This document shows, piece by piece, positions 26,194-33,861 of a stretch of DNA of 64,000 nt. The stretch lies in the NCBI RefSeq assembly GCF_900078195.1, contig NZ_FJVE01000007.1, positions 434,001 to 498,000 on the forward strand. Direction: 5' to 3'. The first letter of the stretch is position 1, and the number at the start of each line of letters is the position of its first letter. Below the pieces are notes generated by a model that searched no databases, was not told where the DNA came from, and saw only the letters and a list, made by a program, of their open reading frames with translations. The DNA comes from Clostridium sp. Marseille-P299. GTDB lineage: Bacteria > Bacillota > Clostridia > Lachnospirales > Lachnospiraceae. The translations under genes were made by a program, and so were the position numbers.

Positions 26194-26529
26194 TTATATC
26201 ATAATTATTTCAAATTACAATAATTCTTCTGACTAATACATTAGAACTGGCTACGTGCTAGCTATTTTTTTGTACAAAAGGATTATAAACCTTAAATGTA
26301 ATTTAGAGTCAATCCATTATTTAAATTAATTTTTATTTGGAACTTTCTTTATAAACGTATACTCATGCTTACAATTTATCTATCATTCATATAGAAACTG
26401 ATATTGCATATGTGAAAGTTGTTTTTAAACAAGAGCTATTATTAATATAATTTAATAAAAGAGACTTAAAAAAAAATAAAAAAGCAGAAACCCCCTTTAG
26501 AGTTCTGCTTTAATATATTTTATAATTGC
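26194..26529. other. 336-bp spacer between IS110 copy 2 and the MerR gene
   Basis: Only AT-rich sequence and the MerR terminator near its right end are visible. Confidence 0.6.
26470..26515 (-). terminator. terminator of the MerR gene
   Basis: Read on the minus strand, AAGCAGAA and TTCTGCTT (26482-26510) form a stem followed by a long T-rich run. Confidence 0.75.
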
Positions 26530-27345
26530 TTAAGATTCTATTTTTTCATAAGGTATCCAAACTAAATGTGAGATATGATATTCCTCTTCATCTCTCAATC
26601 GTGCAAAAATAACACGAGATATACTTTCTCCAACAATTCGTAGTTGATGTTCATTTGCATATTCCAATATCATTTTAGAAATACCTTCGATATCATTTTT
26701 TGGCGTTGCCTCATAATAAAATACAATAGCTGGGCAACTATCATAATATTGAACAATATCATTTTCATGGATACCAAGAAATTCTGCTGTTCTCTTATCT
26801 AAACAGAATCCAAAATCAAAATCTTTACCTAAATTCATCATAGCATTCAACTGTATAGATCCTGACATAAAAGTAAGATCTGCATATTTCAACCACTTGA
26901 CCACCTCTTCTTGAACTCGTTCATCTATCACCAATTCATGGTTTTTCTGATAGTTCAAGCGATATAGTGGTGGACGCTCACCAAGGAAACATTCTTGCTT
27001 TGCATTCTGAGCCTGCATCATAAAGTTAATTGTTGCATTAACGCTATTTATCTTAAGATTTAAGTAAAAAGCTTCATTGAGTAATTCCTTTTCTTTGTTT
27101 ATTAGAGAATGTTCTGCTTCTTTCAGTGTGCTTTCATTCATTATTTCCTTAATTTCGTGTAAATTATAACCATACTTTTGGAATTTCTGAATGTTAAACA
27201 AATGATTAACCTGTATAATATCGAAATAACGATAATTGGAATCTTCCTTATATGGCTCAATTAAACCTTTCTTTTCATAGTTTCGAATAGTTTCAGCGCT
27301 AATACCCAGTAGTTTGGCAATTTCACCGATTTTATACGTTTTCAA
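26530..27345 (-). CDS. MerR-family transcriptional regulator with GyrI-like effector domain
   Basis: The N-terminal winged helix (YKIGEIAKLLGISAETIRNYEKKGLI) is classic MerR. A coiled coil follows at about 75-100, and a C-terminal region (about 140-270) resembles the BmrR/GyrI ligand-binding fold. The annotated ATG at 27405 would add a poor N-terminal extension. TTG 27345 has GGGAGGA eight bases upstream and gives the normal MerR start (271 aa). It may have controlled the MFS unit, from which IS110 copy 2 now separates it. Confidence 0.88.
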   Translation of the reverse strand: MKTYKIGEIAKLLGISAETIRNYEKKGLIEPYKEDSNYRYFDIIQVNHLFNIQKFQKYGYNLHEIKEIMNESTLKEAEHSLINKEKELLNEAFYLNLKINSVNATINFMMQAQNAKQECFLGERPPLYRLNYQKNHELVIDERVQEEVVKWLKYADLTFMSGSIQLNAMMNLGKDFDFGFCLDKRTAEFLGIHENDIVQYYDSCPAIVFYYEATPKNDIEGISKMILEYANEHQLRIVGESISRVIFARLRDEEEYHISHLVWIPYEKIES

Positions 27346-27426
27346 GATGAATTCCTCCCTCAGATTTCTATAAACTATTATACTAAAATTTATCTCTATC
27401 TTCACTGTTTTTATTATCCATATATT

Positions 27427-27645
27427 CTAAAGATGTCTGTTAGTAATGTAAAAGTCAGGTTATCACGTGGAAGATCGTTATTAGGGAAACATTAAAGGAG
27501 GTATGGGAAGATGACGGCTCTGTTTGGATTTAATACTTTGACCAGAAAATTGATATTACAGACAAGTTTAATGACAATGTATGCTATGTGCAGGTTTCAA
27601 ATGGAAAAGAAACCTTGTATATGACAATTAAGTATCAAAATGGCT
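27427..27645 (+). pseudogene. deleted second copy of the ECF sigma/anti-sigma gene pair
   Basis: The sequence matches 17870-17950 (3' end of the sigma gene) and then jumps, at GGGAAGATGAC (about 27505-27516), to 18364-18500 (the middle and end of the anti-sigma gene). In the intact copy GAAGATGAC occurs at both ends of the missing 400-bp piece, so the deletion probably arose by recombination between these short repeats. Several substitutions and a lost base disrupt the remaining frame. Confidence 0.85.
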
Positions 27646-27838
27646 CAATACTTATTTTCATATAGATGATATTAGAGATATCTGAAATTTAGTTGAGAAA
27701 CTAGTACTATAATGATAGAATGAAGTATTGTAACTATGAAACAATCTTCAAAAGCGGCATGAAAAAATCTTAATACATATTAAAAAATGAACATTCATTT
27801 TAGGGACATTTACGAATATTAAGAAAGAGATACTAGTC

Positions 27839-29188
27839 ATGGGAGAGAGGATGATAAAATTGAAGGAGTTAACAGAGGACACAATTCAAGAATTTAAGAA
27901 ATGTTACTTTTCTGACGAGAAAAAGATAAACTTGACCAAACTATTTATGACAGAAAGTATAAGTGATGTTGCTTTTGATGCAACAAGAGCTAACCAGCAC
28001 AAATTTGAGTTTTCTATTGATATTCCTACTATGAATGCAGTATCACAAGGTGCCGCTGGGAGATGTTGGATTACTGCTGGGTTGAACTTACTTCGTGAAA
28101 TCGCAGCCAGAAAAATGTGTAAGCATGGTAAAGAAGCAGTTCAATTTGAGTTTTCCCTGGCGTATATTGCGTTCTGGGACAAGATGGAAAAGGCAAACTG
28201 TTTTTTAGAGAAGACAATTCAAAATATGGACAAATCATATGATGATAAGCAAGTAAGATCGTGGTTTTCCTGTGGCATAACAGATGGCGGATTTTGGACA
28301 AATTTTTCTGATCTAGTGAAAAAGTATGGTTTACTACCTAAGGAAGTGATGCCTGAGACAGCACAATCCTCAAATACAGAAGTAATGAACAATAGACTTA
28401 ACTATTATATTCGAAAAATAGGCGCGGATATACGAAATGCGTATCTCCAGAAAAAAAGTTTTGATGAAATAAATCATATGAAAGAACTGGCATTGGATCA
28501 TATCTTTTCGTTTCTATGTGAATGCTATTCTTGTCCTGCAGAGGAGTTTGAGTATCAATACATTGACAGTAACGGAAGATCAAAAACTTCCAAGTATACA
28601 CCACATTCATTTAGAGATGAATTAATTGATGGTTATCTTGATGAATTAACACCTGTGATTTCCTTACCTTTTGAACACTTACCTTATGGAGAATATTGTG
28701 AAATAAAGGATATATACAAAGTTATTAATATGCATGATGAAATCTTTTTGAATTTAACAATGGATGTGATGAAAAATCTTTGTATTGAGCAGTTAAAGAA
28801 TGGAGTACCAATTGTATGTGTTGCAGATGATGATAAAATGTTATGTGATGAACTACAATTATGGGATGATTCTAGTTTTGACTATAAGAATACAATTGGC
28901 TTTACTTTTGATATGAGTCGAAAAGATTATTTTCAGCTAAAAGCAGGAAACGCAAGTCATTCTATGTTGATTACTGGTGTCAACATAAATAAAGAAGGAT
29001 TACCAGATCGGTGGAAAATTGAAAATTCTTACGATATAGAAGGTTTACATAAGGGATACTTTAGTTGTTCTGATACATGGTTTGAAAAATATATGGTAAG
29101 TGTTGTGATTGAGAATCAGTACCTACAAGAATATAAAAAAGCTGAAAATGATAAACTAAACACCCTTGATTTAGCTGATATATTATAG
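27839..29188 (+). CDS. C1-family cysteine peptidase, PepC/bleomycin-hydrolase-like
   Basis: The 449-residue protein has the PepC active-site region QGAAGRCWITAGLNLLRE with Cys76, a histidine in SHSMLITGV near residue 378 and an asparagine in WKIENSYD near 402, so the catalytic triad is present. PepC/BLH enzymes are cytoplasmic aminopeptidases forming a hexameric barrel. The usual GHAM around the histidine is SHSM here. Starts at 27839 (ATG), 27851 (ATG) and 27860 (TTG) are possible; TTG 27860 has GGAGAGAGG nine bases upstream and gives the common MKELT-type N terminus. It is the last gene before att-like repeat 3. Confidence 0.85.
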   Translation: MGERMIKLKELTEDTIQEFKKCYFSDEKKINLTKLFMTESISDVAFDATRANQHKFEFSIDIPTMNAVSQGAAGRCWITAGLNLLREIAARKMCKHGKEAVQFEFSLAYIAFWDKMEKANCFLEKTIQNMDKSYDDKQVRSWFSCGITDGGFWTNFSDLVKKYGLLPKEVMPETAQSSNTEVMNNRLNYYIRKIGADIRNAYLQKKSFDEINHMKELALDHIFSFLCECYSCPAEEFEYQYIDSNGRSKTSKYTPHSFRDELIDGYLDELTPVISLPFEHLPYGEYCEIKDIYKVINMHDEIFLNLTMDVMKNLCIEQLKNGVPIVCVADDDKMLCDELQLWDDSSFDYKNTIGFTFDMSRKDYFQLKAGNASHSMLITGVNINKEGLPDRWKIENSYDIEGLHKGYFSCSDTWFEKYMVSVVIENQYLQEYKKAENDKLNTLDLADIL

Positions 29189-29328
29189 GGATGGAGGTTA
29201 TGTGATATTGAAATAACTCTTTTATAGCAATGGTTAAATGAAAATCAATTGATTGGTAATAATGAATAATCCATTATTGTAATACAGAAGGAAAGGTAGT
29301 ATTCTCTCTCCATTAAATACTATACCGT

Positions 29329-29361
29329 GAGCCGTACCATAAATAACGGAGAGTTTAACTG
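29329..29361 (+). repeat. att-like repeat 3, diverged
   Basis: GAGCCGTACCATAAATAA encodes the same EPYHK-stop as the rlmH tail, with two synonymous changes, and is followed by CGGAGAGTTTAACTG against GTGGAGTTTTACTG. It is the likely right boundary of the accessory region. Confidence 0.6.
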
Positions 29362-29438
29362 AAAATCGGTATTGAATGAAAGTAATAGAACAATGGAAAC
29401 GGTCTTTTGAATCCCACCATCTCCAATTGTAAGCATTA

Positions 29439-29469
29439 GACTCAAGTTTTTGGATTTGGGTCTTTTTTA
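29439..29469 (+). terminator. intrinsic terminator behind att-like repeat 3
   Basis: GACTCAA (29439-29445) pairs with TTTGGGTC (29455-29462), including a G-T pair, followed by a T run. Confidence 0.6.
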
Positions 29470-29606
29470 TCTAGTCGGGAGAATCGAGGGAATCTTTCCG
29501 TTTTCATTGTTTGTGAACTTGTAAGGCTACGTTGATTATCCTATGCGAATGATCATCTTATGTGTTTTGTGTAAGTTGCTTTGCTAATTGATGGAAAATA
29601 AGAACT

Positions 29607-29834
29607 TTACACGTCTTTTGGATTAAATAATCGAGCAACTATTTTATGAATCTTCGGTGGTAAAAAATAGGATAGGGGAAAGGCAATAATAAATGCTATA
29701 ATCCACCCTTTAAACCATGCTTGTGCAAAATGACTGCCAAACCCAACATTTATACTGCACATTACCAATGACATAATGGTTGACATACATAAAGCGTTTA
29801 TCATTGCTGCAATCACTTTTTGTTTTTTATTCAA
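29607..29834 (-). CDS. DUF2798 family small membrane protein
   Basis: A 75-residue protein with two hydrophobic segments and the family pattern SLVMCSINVGF...AWFKGWIIAFIIAFP. Family function is unknown. Its start overlaps the stop of the marR gene by eight bases, so the two are one operon, and small DUF2798 proteins often sit beside MarR/TetR regulators. Confidence 0.8.
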   Translation of the reverse strand: MNKKQKVIAAMINALCMSTIMSLVMCSINVGFGSHFAQAWFKGWIIAFIIAFPLSYFLPPKIHKIVARLFNPKDV

Positions 29835-30264
29835 TGTCTTCTACCTCCGCGGTTAATAAAATCATCATACGTTTTAATGTACTTATTTCTGTTTCACTCA
29901 ATTTGTGCAAATATTTATTTTGAACTTCAGAAATTTCATTATATATCATTTCTGCCATCGTAATTCCAGCCTTGGACAGAGATAAACCATACGCTCTTCT
30001 GTCATTAGCCACTCTATTTCGAATAACATAACCACGCTCCTCCAGATAATCAATTATCTGGGTAACCGTTGTTCTATCTACTTGCTGTATCTCCCCTGCC
30101 CTTTTTTGTGTTATACCATCATTCTCATAGATAATTAGTATCATTCCCATATGCTTTGGCGTTAAATTATTCTTTGATAAAAATTCAGATAGTTTATCTT
30201 GTAATTGATTAGATGCCTTTGCAAAGAGAAATCCAAATGAGTCATATATTCTGTTCATATTCAT
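29827..30264 (-). CDS. MarR-family transcriptional regulator
   Basis: The 145-residue protein has a winged helix at about 35-105 (ITQKRAGEIQQVDRTTVTQIIDYLEERGYVIRN) and the DRRAYGLSLSKAG wing typical of MarR. A strong ribosome site (AAGGAGG) precedes the start. Its own promoter overlaps a near-perfect palindrome, so it is probably autorepressed. The likely target is the operon with the DUF2798 gene. Confidence 0.9.
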   Translation of the reverse strand: MNMNRIYDSFGFLFAKASNQLQDKLSEFLSKNNLTPKHMGMILIIYENDGITQKRAGEIQQVDRTTVTQIIDYLEERGYVIRNRVANDRRAYGLSLSKAGITMAEMIYNEISEVQNKYLHKLSETEISTLKRMMILLTAEVEDIE

Positions 30265-30276
30265 AAAGGACCTCCT

Positions 30277-30315
30277 TCTGATAATCAGTATAACTGACTA
30301 TCAGAAAAATGTCAA
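30277..30315 (-). promoter_or_regulatory. marR promoter with overlapping operator palindrome
   Basis: On the minus strand TTGACA (30315-30310) and TATACT (30292-30287) are 17 bases apart. The palindrome TCTGATA-TCAG-TATAA-CTGA-TATCAGA (30277-30305) covers the -10 box and part of the spacer, an ideal position for repression by the MarR protein. Confidence 0.82.
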
Positions 30316-30364
30316 TATACGTTATATTATTTCCTGATAGACTACATTTTTTAAAATTTTAGGT

Positions 30365-30556
30365 ATGATATTGGATGAGGGAAAAGATCTCGTGGATGAT
30401 AAAATAAAGGAAAACAAGGAAGAGGCAGAAAAGTGGGCAGAGAAGGAAGCAGACGGTTCCCATATTAAATTGCAGGAGGATATACGAAATGTGGTCGCTA
30501 AACAAAAAATGCTAGAGGAAGATGTAAAAGGGCTGGGGGTAGACCATCAGATTTAG
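30365..30556 (+). CDS. small charged hypothetical protein
   Basis: The frame encodes 63 residues, strongly charged and helical (KEEAEKWAEKEADG; KQKMLEEDVKGLG), with no membrane segment or known motif. The ribosome site is weak, so it could be the remnant of a longer gene. A terminator follows at about 30584-30626, which supports transcription. Not recognised. Confidence 0.4.
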   Translation: MILDEGKDLVDDKIKENKEEAEKWAEKEADGSHIKLQEDIRNVVAKQKMLEEDVKGLGVDHQI

Positions 30557-30583
30557 AGAGCATATCATTTTATTTTATAACAC

Positions 30584-30630
30584 AAGAGAGAGTTTGATTG
30601 GTACATAACGATTCAAACTCTTTCTTATTT
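30584..30630 (+). terminator. intrinsic terminator
   Basis: AAGAGAGAGTTTGA pairs with TCAAACTCTTTCTT, followed by a T-rich stretch. Confidence 0.75.
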
Positions 30631-30713
30631 GTATACATTAATATTTACATGAAAATAATAAAATGTTAAAATAAGTATTTTATGAGATACAAAAGAATTT
30701 TGGAGGCTTACGT

Positions 30714-31391
30714 ATGAAGAACATTGGAATGGTTGTTGCAGTAGAAATTCAAGCAGTACTTAATAAGTACGCTAACTACATAGAAGAAATCGAGATTTCA
30801 GGATATAATGTTAGAAAATATTCAACAGAAAAATATAACTTATATATTACTCATTCTGGAGTTGGTGAAATTGCAGCAGCTGCTGCTACACAATTTTTAA
30901 TTACACAATTTTCAGTTGATTTAATTGTGAACTTTGGAGTAGTTGGTGGGTTAACACCAGAAATGAGTGTGGCTAAAACTTGCATCGTAGAAAGTGTTGT
31001 ACATTATGATATTGATACTTCCACGGTAGATAATTGTGAAATTGGGAGATACTTAAACTATCCAAGCATATATATTCCGACCACCAAGACTTTAGTGGAT
31101 TTAGCAATGGAAATATGTCCTACCTTAAAAAGGGTAGTGTGCGCTTCGGGAGATAAATTTATTGCAGATAAAGAGAAAAAAGAATGTATGAATAATAAAT
31201 TTAATGCTGATATCTGTGAAATGGAAGCAGCCGGAATAGTTTTAACTAGTAATAGAAATAAAATACCGTGTTTATTAATTAAAACAGTTTCTGATAGTAT
31301 TTCAGGCGGTGAATCAGAATTTAGAAAAGAAATCAATAATTCAGCAGAAATATGCTTGGATATTACCGATAAAATAATTAATGGTTTGTAA
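30714..31391 (+). CDS. MTA/SAH nucleosidase-like protein (phosphorylase superfamily)
   Basis: A 225-residue nucleoside phosphorylase-fold protein: VNFGVVGGL near residue 78, CEMEAAG near 170 with the ribose-binding Met-Glu, and KTVSDS near 196 with the catalytic aspartate. The pattern matches 5'-methylthioadenosine/S-adenosylhomocysteine nucleosidase, which recycles SAM by-products. Identity to housekeeping MTAN is moderate, so another nucleoside is possible. GGAGG precedes the start. Confidence 0.85.
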   Translation: MKNIGMVVAVEIQAVLNKYANYIEEIEISGYNVRKYSTEKYNLYITHSGVGEIAAAAATQFLITQFSVDLIVNFGVVGGLTPEMSVAKTCIVESVVHYDIDTSTVDNCEIGRYLNYPSIYIPTTKTLVDLAMEICPTLKRVVCASGDKFIADKEKKECMNNKFNADICEMEAAGIVLTSNRNKIPCLLIKTVSDSISGGESEFRKEINNSAEICLDITDKIINGL

Positions 31392-31412
31392 TTAAATAAA
31401 AAATAATATTTA

Positions 31413-31484
31413 TATTATGTTAAAGCTTATAGCAAAAATAGTGTAGGAGCTAGTGCAACAAAGTCATTAAAAGTTAATAAGTAA
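31413..31484 (+). pseudogene. short remnant resembling the end of a fibronectin type III-like domain
   Basis: The frame reads YYVKAYSKNSVGASATKSL and ends at a stop after a few residues, the form of the last strand of Fn3/Ig-like repeats in secreted proteins. No start or upstream part is present. It may be the tail of a deleted surface protein. Confidence 0.4.
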
Positions 31485-31538
31485 CATTGATTTTTAATAT
31501 AATAGCATAGCGAGAAAGATCATGCTTTAAAAGATTAG

Positions 31539-31567
31539 GATCAGAACTTTGGTTCTGGTCTTTTTTT
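31539..31567 (+). terminator. intrinsic terminator
   Basis: GATCAGAAC and GTTCTGGTC form a 9-bp stem with a TTTG loop, followed by seven T residues. Confidence 0.88.
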
Positions 31568-31763
31568 ATTGAGAAAGGACGGGAAAGAAGGATTAGAGGC
31601 GATTTTTATTATTATGTATCAGGTGAATTTCGGAGGGTAAAACAAAAGCAAGAAGTAATCAAAGTGAATCCTTTACTGATAAATGAGACATATTTATATT
31701 GAATCAGTGGATTTACGTTTGGAAATACTTTATAATGGATAAATAAATAGTAGGAGGTTTGAA

Positions 31764-33677
31764 TTGAAAAAAGGCATTTATTTAAACGATTCCATTCATG
31801 GATTGATTTCATTAACTGAATATGAAAGAAGAATTGTATCAACAATTGGTTTTAATCGTCTCCATGATGTATATCAAAATTCTACGGTATATCTTACATT
31901 TCCAACCAATCGAATCAAGCGATTTGAACACTCCATTGGGACGATGAAACTATGTTCTGATATGTTTTTTCAATCGTTACTTAATACAACAGATTCTATG
32001 TTGAATGAATTCTTTGAAATCTTTGATAGGGAATATGTTAATATTTTAGATAGATTAAGACAGCAGTCAGATGTTTGTGAAAAAAAATTGGGTGGCAGAC
32101 TACCAGATGGGATGCCACAAATTGAACTAGATAAGTTAAGACATTCCCTTATACCCAACAATATCCCAGATCAGTATAAAGGCGTGTATCTTATCCTCAT
32201 TCAATCCATCCGGGCAGCAGCATTGTTACATGATATTGGACATCCTCCATTTAGTCATATCGTCGAATTCGCGCTAAAATCTGTTTACTTGGAATATAAA
32301 AACAAAGCAGTTAGTGATAAGGAAAATGCGAAAGAATTTCTTGATATCATGTCGAAGTACTTTGAGGGTGATAAGAAATTACATGAACAAATGGGTGATG
32401 AAATCAGCGAGGGTATTTTAAGCAAAATTATTGTACCAATTTCAGAGTGTGATGAGAAATACGATGAGAATTTATTTGACTTGCTTGTATTAGAAAGTGT
32501 AAAAAGAATTTTTGCAGATGATGGAGCATTTGGGTATCTTCATAGAATTATAGATTCTAGTTTGGACGGAGACCGCTTGGATTATGTAACGAGAGATGTG
32601 CTTAGTTCGGGAATGAATTCTGGTAAGATAGAGTATAGCAGAATTATTAATGATATGCAGTTGATTGTGAAGAATGGAGAGATTTTTTTCTGTGTCCCAC
32701 TAAAAGCTGTAGGTTCCGTTGAGGATTTTGTTAAGCGTAGATATAATAGCTATAAAGATATTATTTATCATCATAGAGTTATCAAAACTGATTATATTCT
32801 GGAAGGTATCGTAAAAGATTTGGTAAAGAAATATTTGAATGAAACAGTATCGGATACACAGCGTCATAGCGAAGTATTGATACCATTTGATATCTCTGGA
32901 CTTTGGTTTCCATTGGGGGATAAGAAGTCGGCAATCAAAGCAAATGCACTTTCTCAATGGAATGATTCATGGTTAATGACAGTACTTCGACAGATTTATT
33001 ATACCGAATATTATCACAATGAAACGCTTGAAGAAGGCACTGTGGACTTTGTGTTAGCACAGCGATTGGCGGAATTGCTGCGTAATAGCAAGCGATATCA
33101 TTCCCTGATTAAGCGGAGTGAGAATTTTAAGATTATTGATGATGCTGTGAAGCTAGAGTTAATGAAACATAAAGAGGAAATTGAAGCATTTCTAGGGCAA
33201 GAGAAGGGACTGTCTCACGGTAGAACCACAGAGCTGATTCATCAAATGTTAGAGAGGATTATGGGAAGTTCTTCTGGCTTTATTTTATCTTTTATTTCAA
33301 GAAATAGTAAGGAAATGAAAATCGAAGCTTTTGAGCAGATGGTCAGTGAAATTGTCGAAGAGGAAACAAACCGTATCGTTACCAATCTTAAGACATATGA
33401 TACGGTTACTTTATTTAAAAGAATTTCAATTGGATTAGATTCTCCAATTTATTTCTATAACCATAAGGGAACGATCTCTACCTTAAAGGATATCAGTGGT
33501 ATTTCCGAAATATTGCAGCTTGATTCTGATTATCTGCCTGTCTTTTATATTTATATTTTAGCAAAAGACGGGGATGGGGTTCTAAAGGAGAAAAGAGAAG
33601 AACTGTTAGGCTGTATTGGGAAACGAATCGGTGTTCAGATTTTAGAAAGATTACAAATAAAAGAGATTTTACCTTAG
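31764..33677 (+). CDS. HD-domain phosphohydrolase (SAMHD1/dGTPase-like)
   Basis: The 637-residue protein has the HD metal motif in stages: FEHSIGT (H56), ALLHDIGHPPFSH (about 154-166) and DGDRLDYVTRD (about 268). This arrangement is that of dNTP triphosphohydrolases and related HD enzymes. It is longer than typical dGTPases (about 450-500), with an unassigned C-terminal third. The start is TTG at 31764 with AGGAGG six bases upstream. The gene ends inside a terminator hairpin. Confidence 0.85.
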   Translation: MKKGIYLNDSIHGLISLTEYERRIVSTIGFNRLHDVYQNSTVYLTFPTNRIKRFEHSIGTMKLCSDMFFQSLLNTTDSMLNEFFEIFDREYVNILDRLRQQSDVCEKKLGGRLPDGMPQIELDKLRHSLIPNNIPDQYKGVYLILIQSIRAAALLHDIGHPPFSHIVEFALKSVYLEYKNKAVSDKENAKEFLDIMSKYFEGDKKLHEQMGDEISEGILSKIIVPISECDEKYDENLFDLLVLESVKRIFADDGAFGYLHRIIDSSLDGDRLDYVTRDVLSSGMNSGKIEYSRIINDMQLIVKNGEIFFCVPLKAVGSVEDFVKRRYNSYKDIIYHHRVIKTDYILEGIVKDLVKKYLNETVSDTQRHSEVLIPFDISGLWFPLGDKKSAIKANALSQWNDSWLMTVLRQIYYTEYYHNETLEEGTVDFVLAQRLAELLRNSKRYHSLIKRSENFKIIDDAVKLELMKHKEEIEAFLGQEKGLSHGRTTELIHQMLERIMGSSSGFILSFISRNSKEMKIEAFEQMVSEIVEEETNRIVTNLKTYDTVTLFKRISIGLDSPIYFYNHKGTISTLKDISGISEILQLDSDYLPVFYIYILAKDGDGVLKEKREELLGCIGKRIGVQILERLQIKEILP

Positions 33678-33695
33678 GGGTAAAATCTCTTTTTT
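33658..33695 (+). terminator. terminator overlapping the end of the HD gene
   Basis: AAAGAGATTTTACC pairs with GGTAAAATCTCTTT and a T run follows. The stop codon of the gene lies in the loop. Confidence 0.9.
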
Positions 33696-33861
33696 AAGTT
33701 ATTTACGTATCATTAAAAAAATACTCAGTTAAGGATGCTTAGTTATGACAGGTGTAAAATATTTTTCAAGATGTAACTTTTTTAATTATTCAACGAATAA
33801 TTATTAAGTTGTAGTTAAATTTAAAAAACTATAAAACAAATGAAGGAATGAGGAATTTCAC

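Larger units (their letters stand above)
29189..29606. other. 418-bp gene-free stretch holding att-like repeat 3
   Basis: No credible gene is seen. It holds the third rlmH-tail repeat at 29329-29361 and a terminator at 29439-29469. The sequence between these two resembles, loosely, the sequence that follows att-like repeat 2. Confidence 0.6.
31392..31763. other. 372-bp intergenic region with a coding remnant and a terminator
   Basis: Apart from the fibronectin-like remnant (31413-31484), a terminator at 31539-31567 and the ribosome site of the HD gene, nothing was recognised. Confidence 0.6.

Noticed and set aside
12575..29361. Prophage or integrative conjugative element
   Set aside because: There are no phage structural, replication, relaxase or mating-pore genes. 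Only insertion sequences, an intron and cargo genes are visible.
29405..29430. TTTGAATCCCACCATCTCCA looked like the 3' end of a tmRNA or tRNA
   Set aside because: The T arm does not pair and no 5' half or cloverleaf is found in the region, so at most it is a relic.
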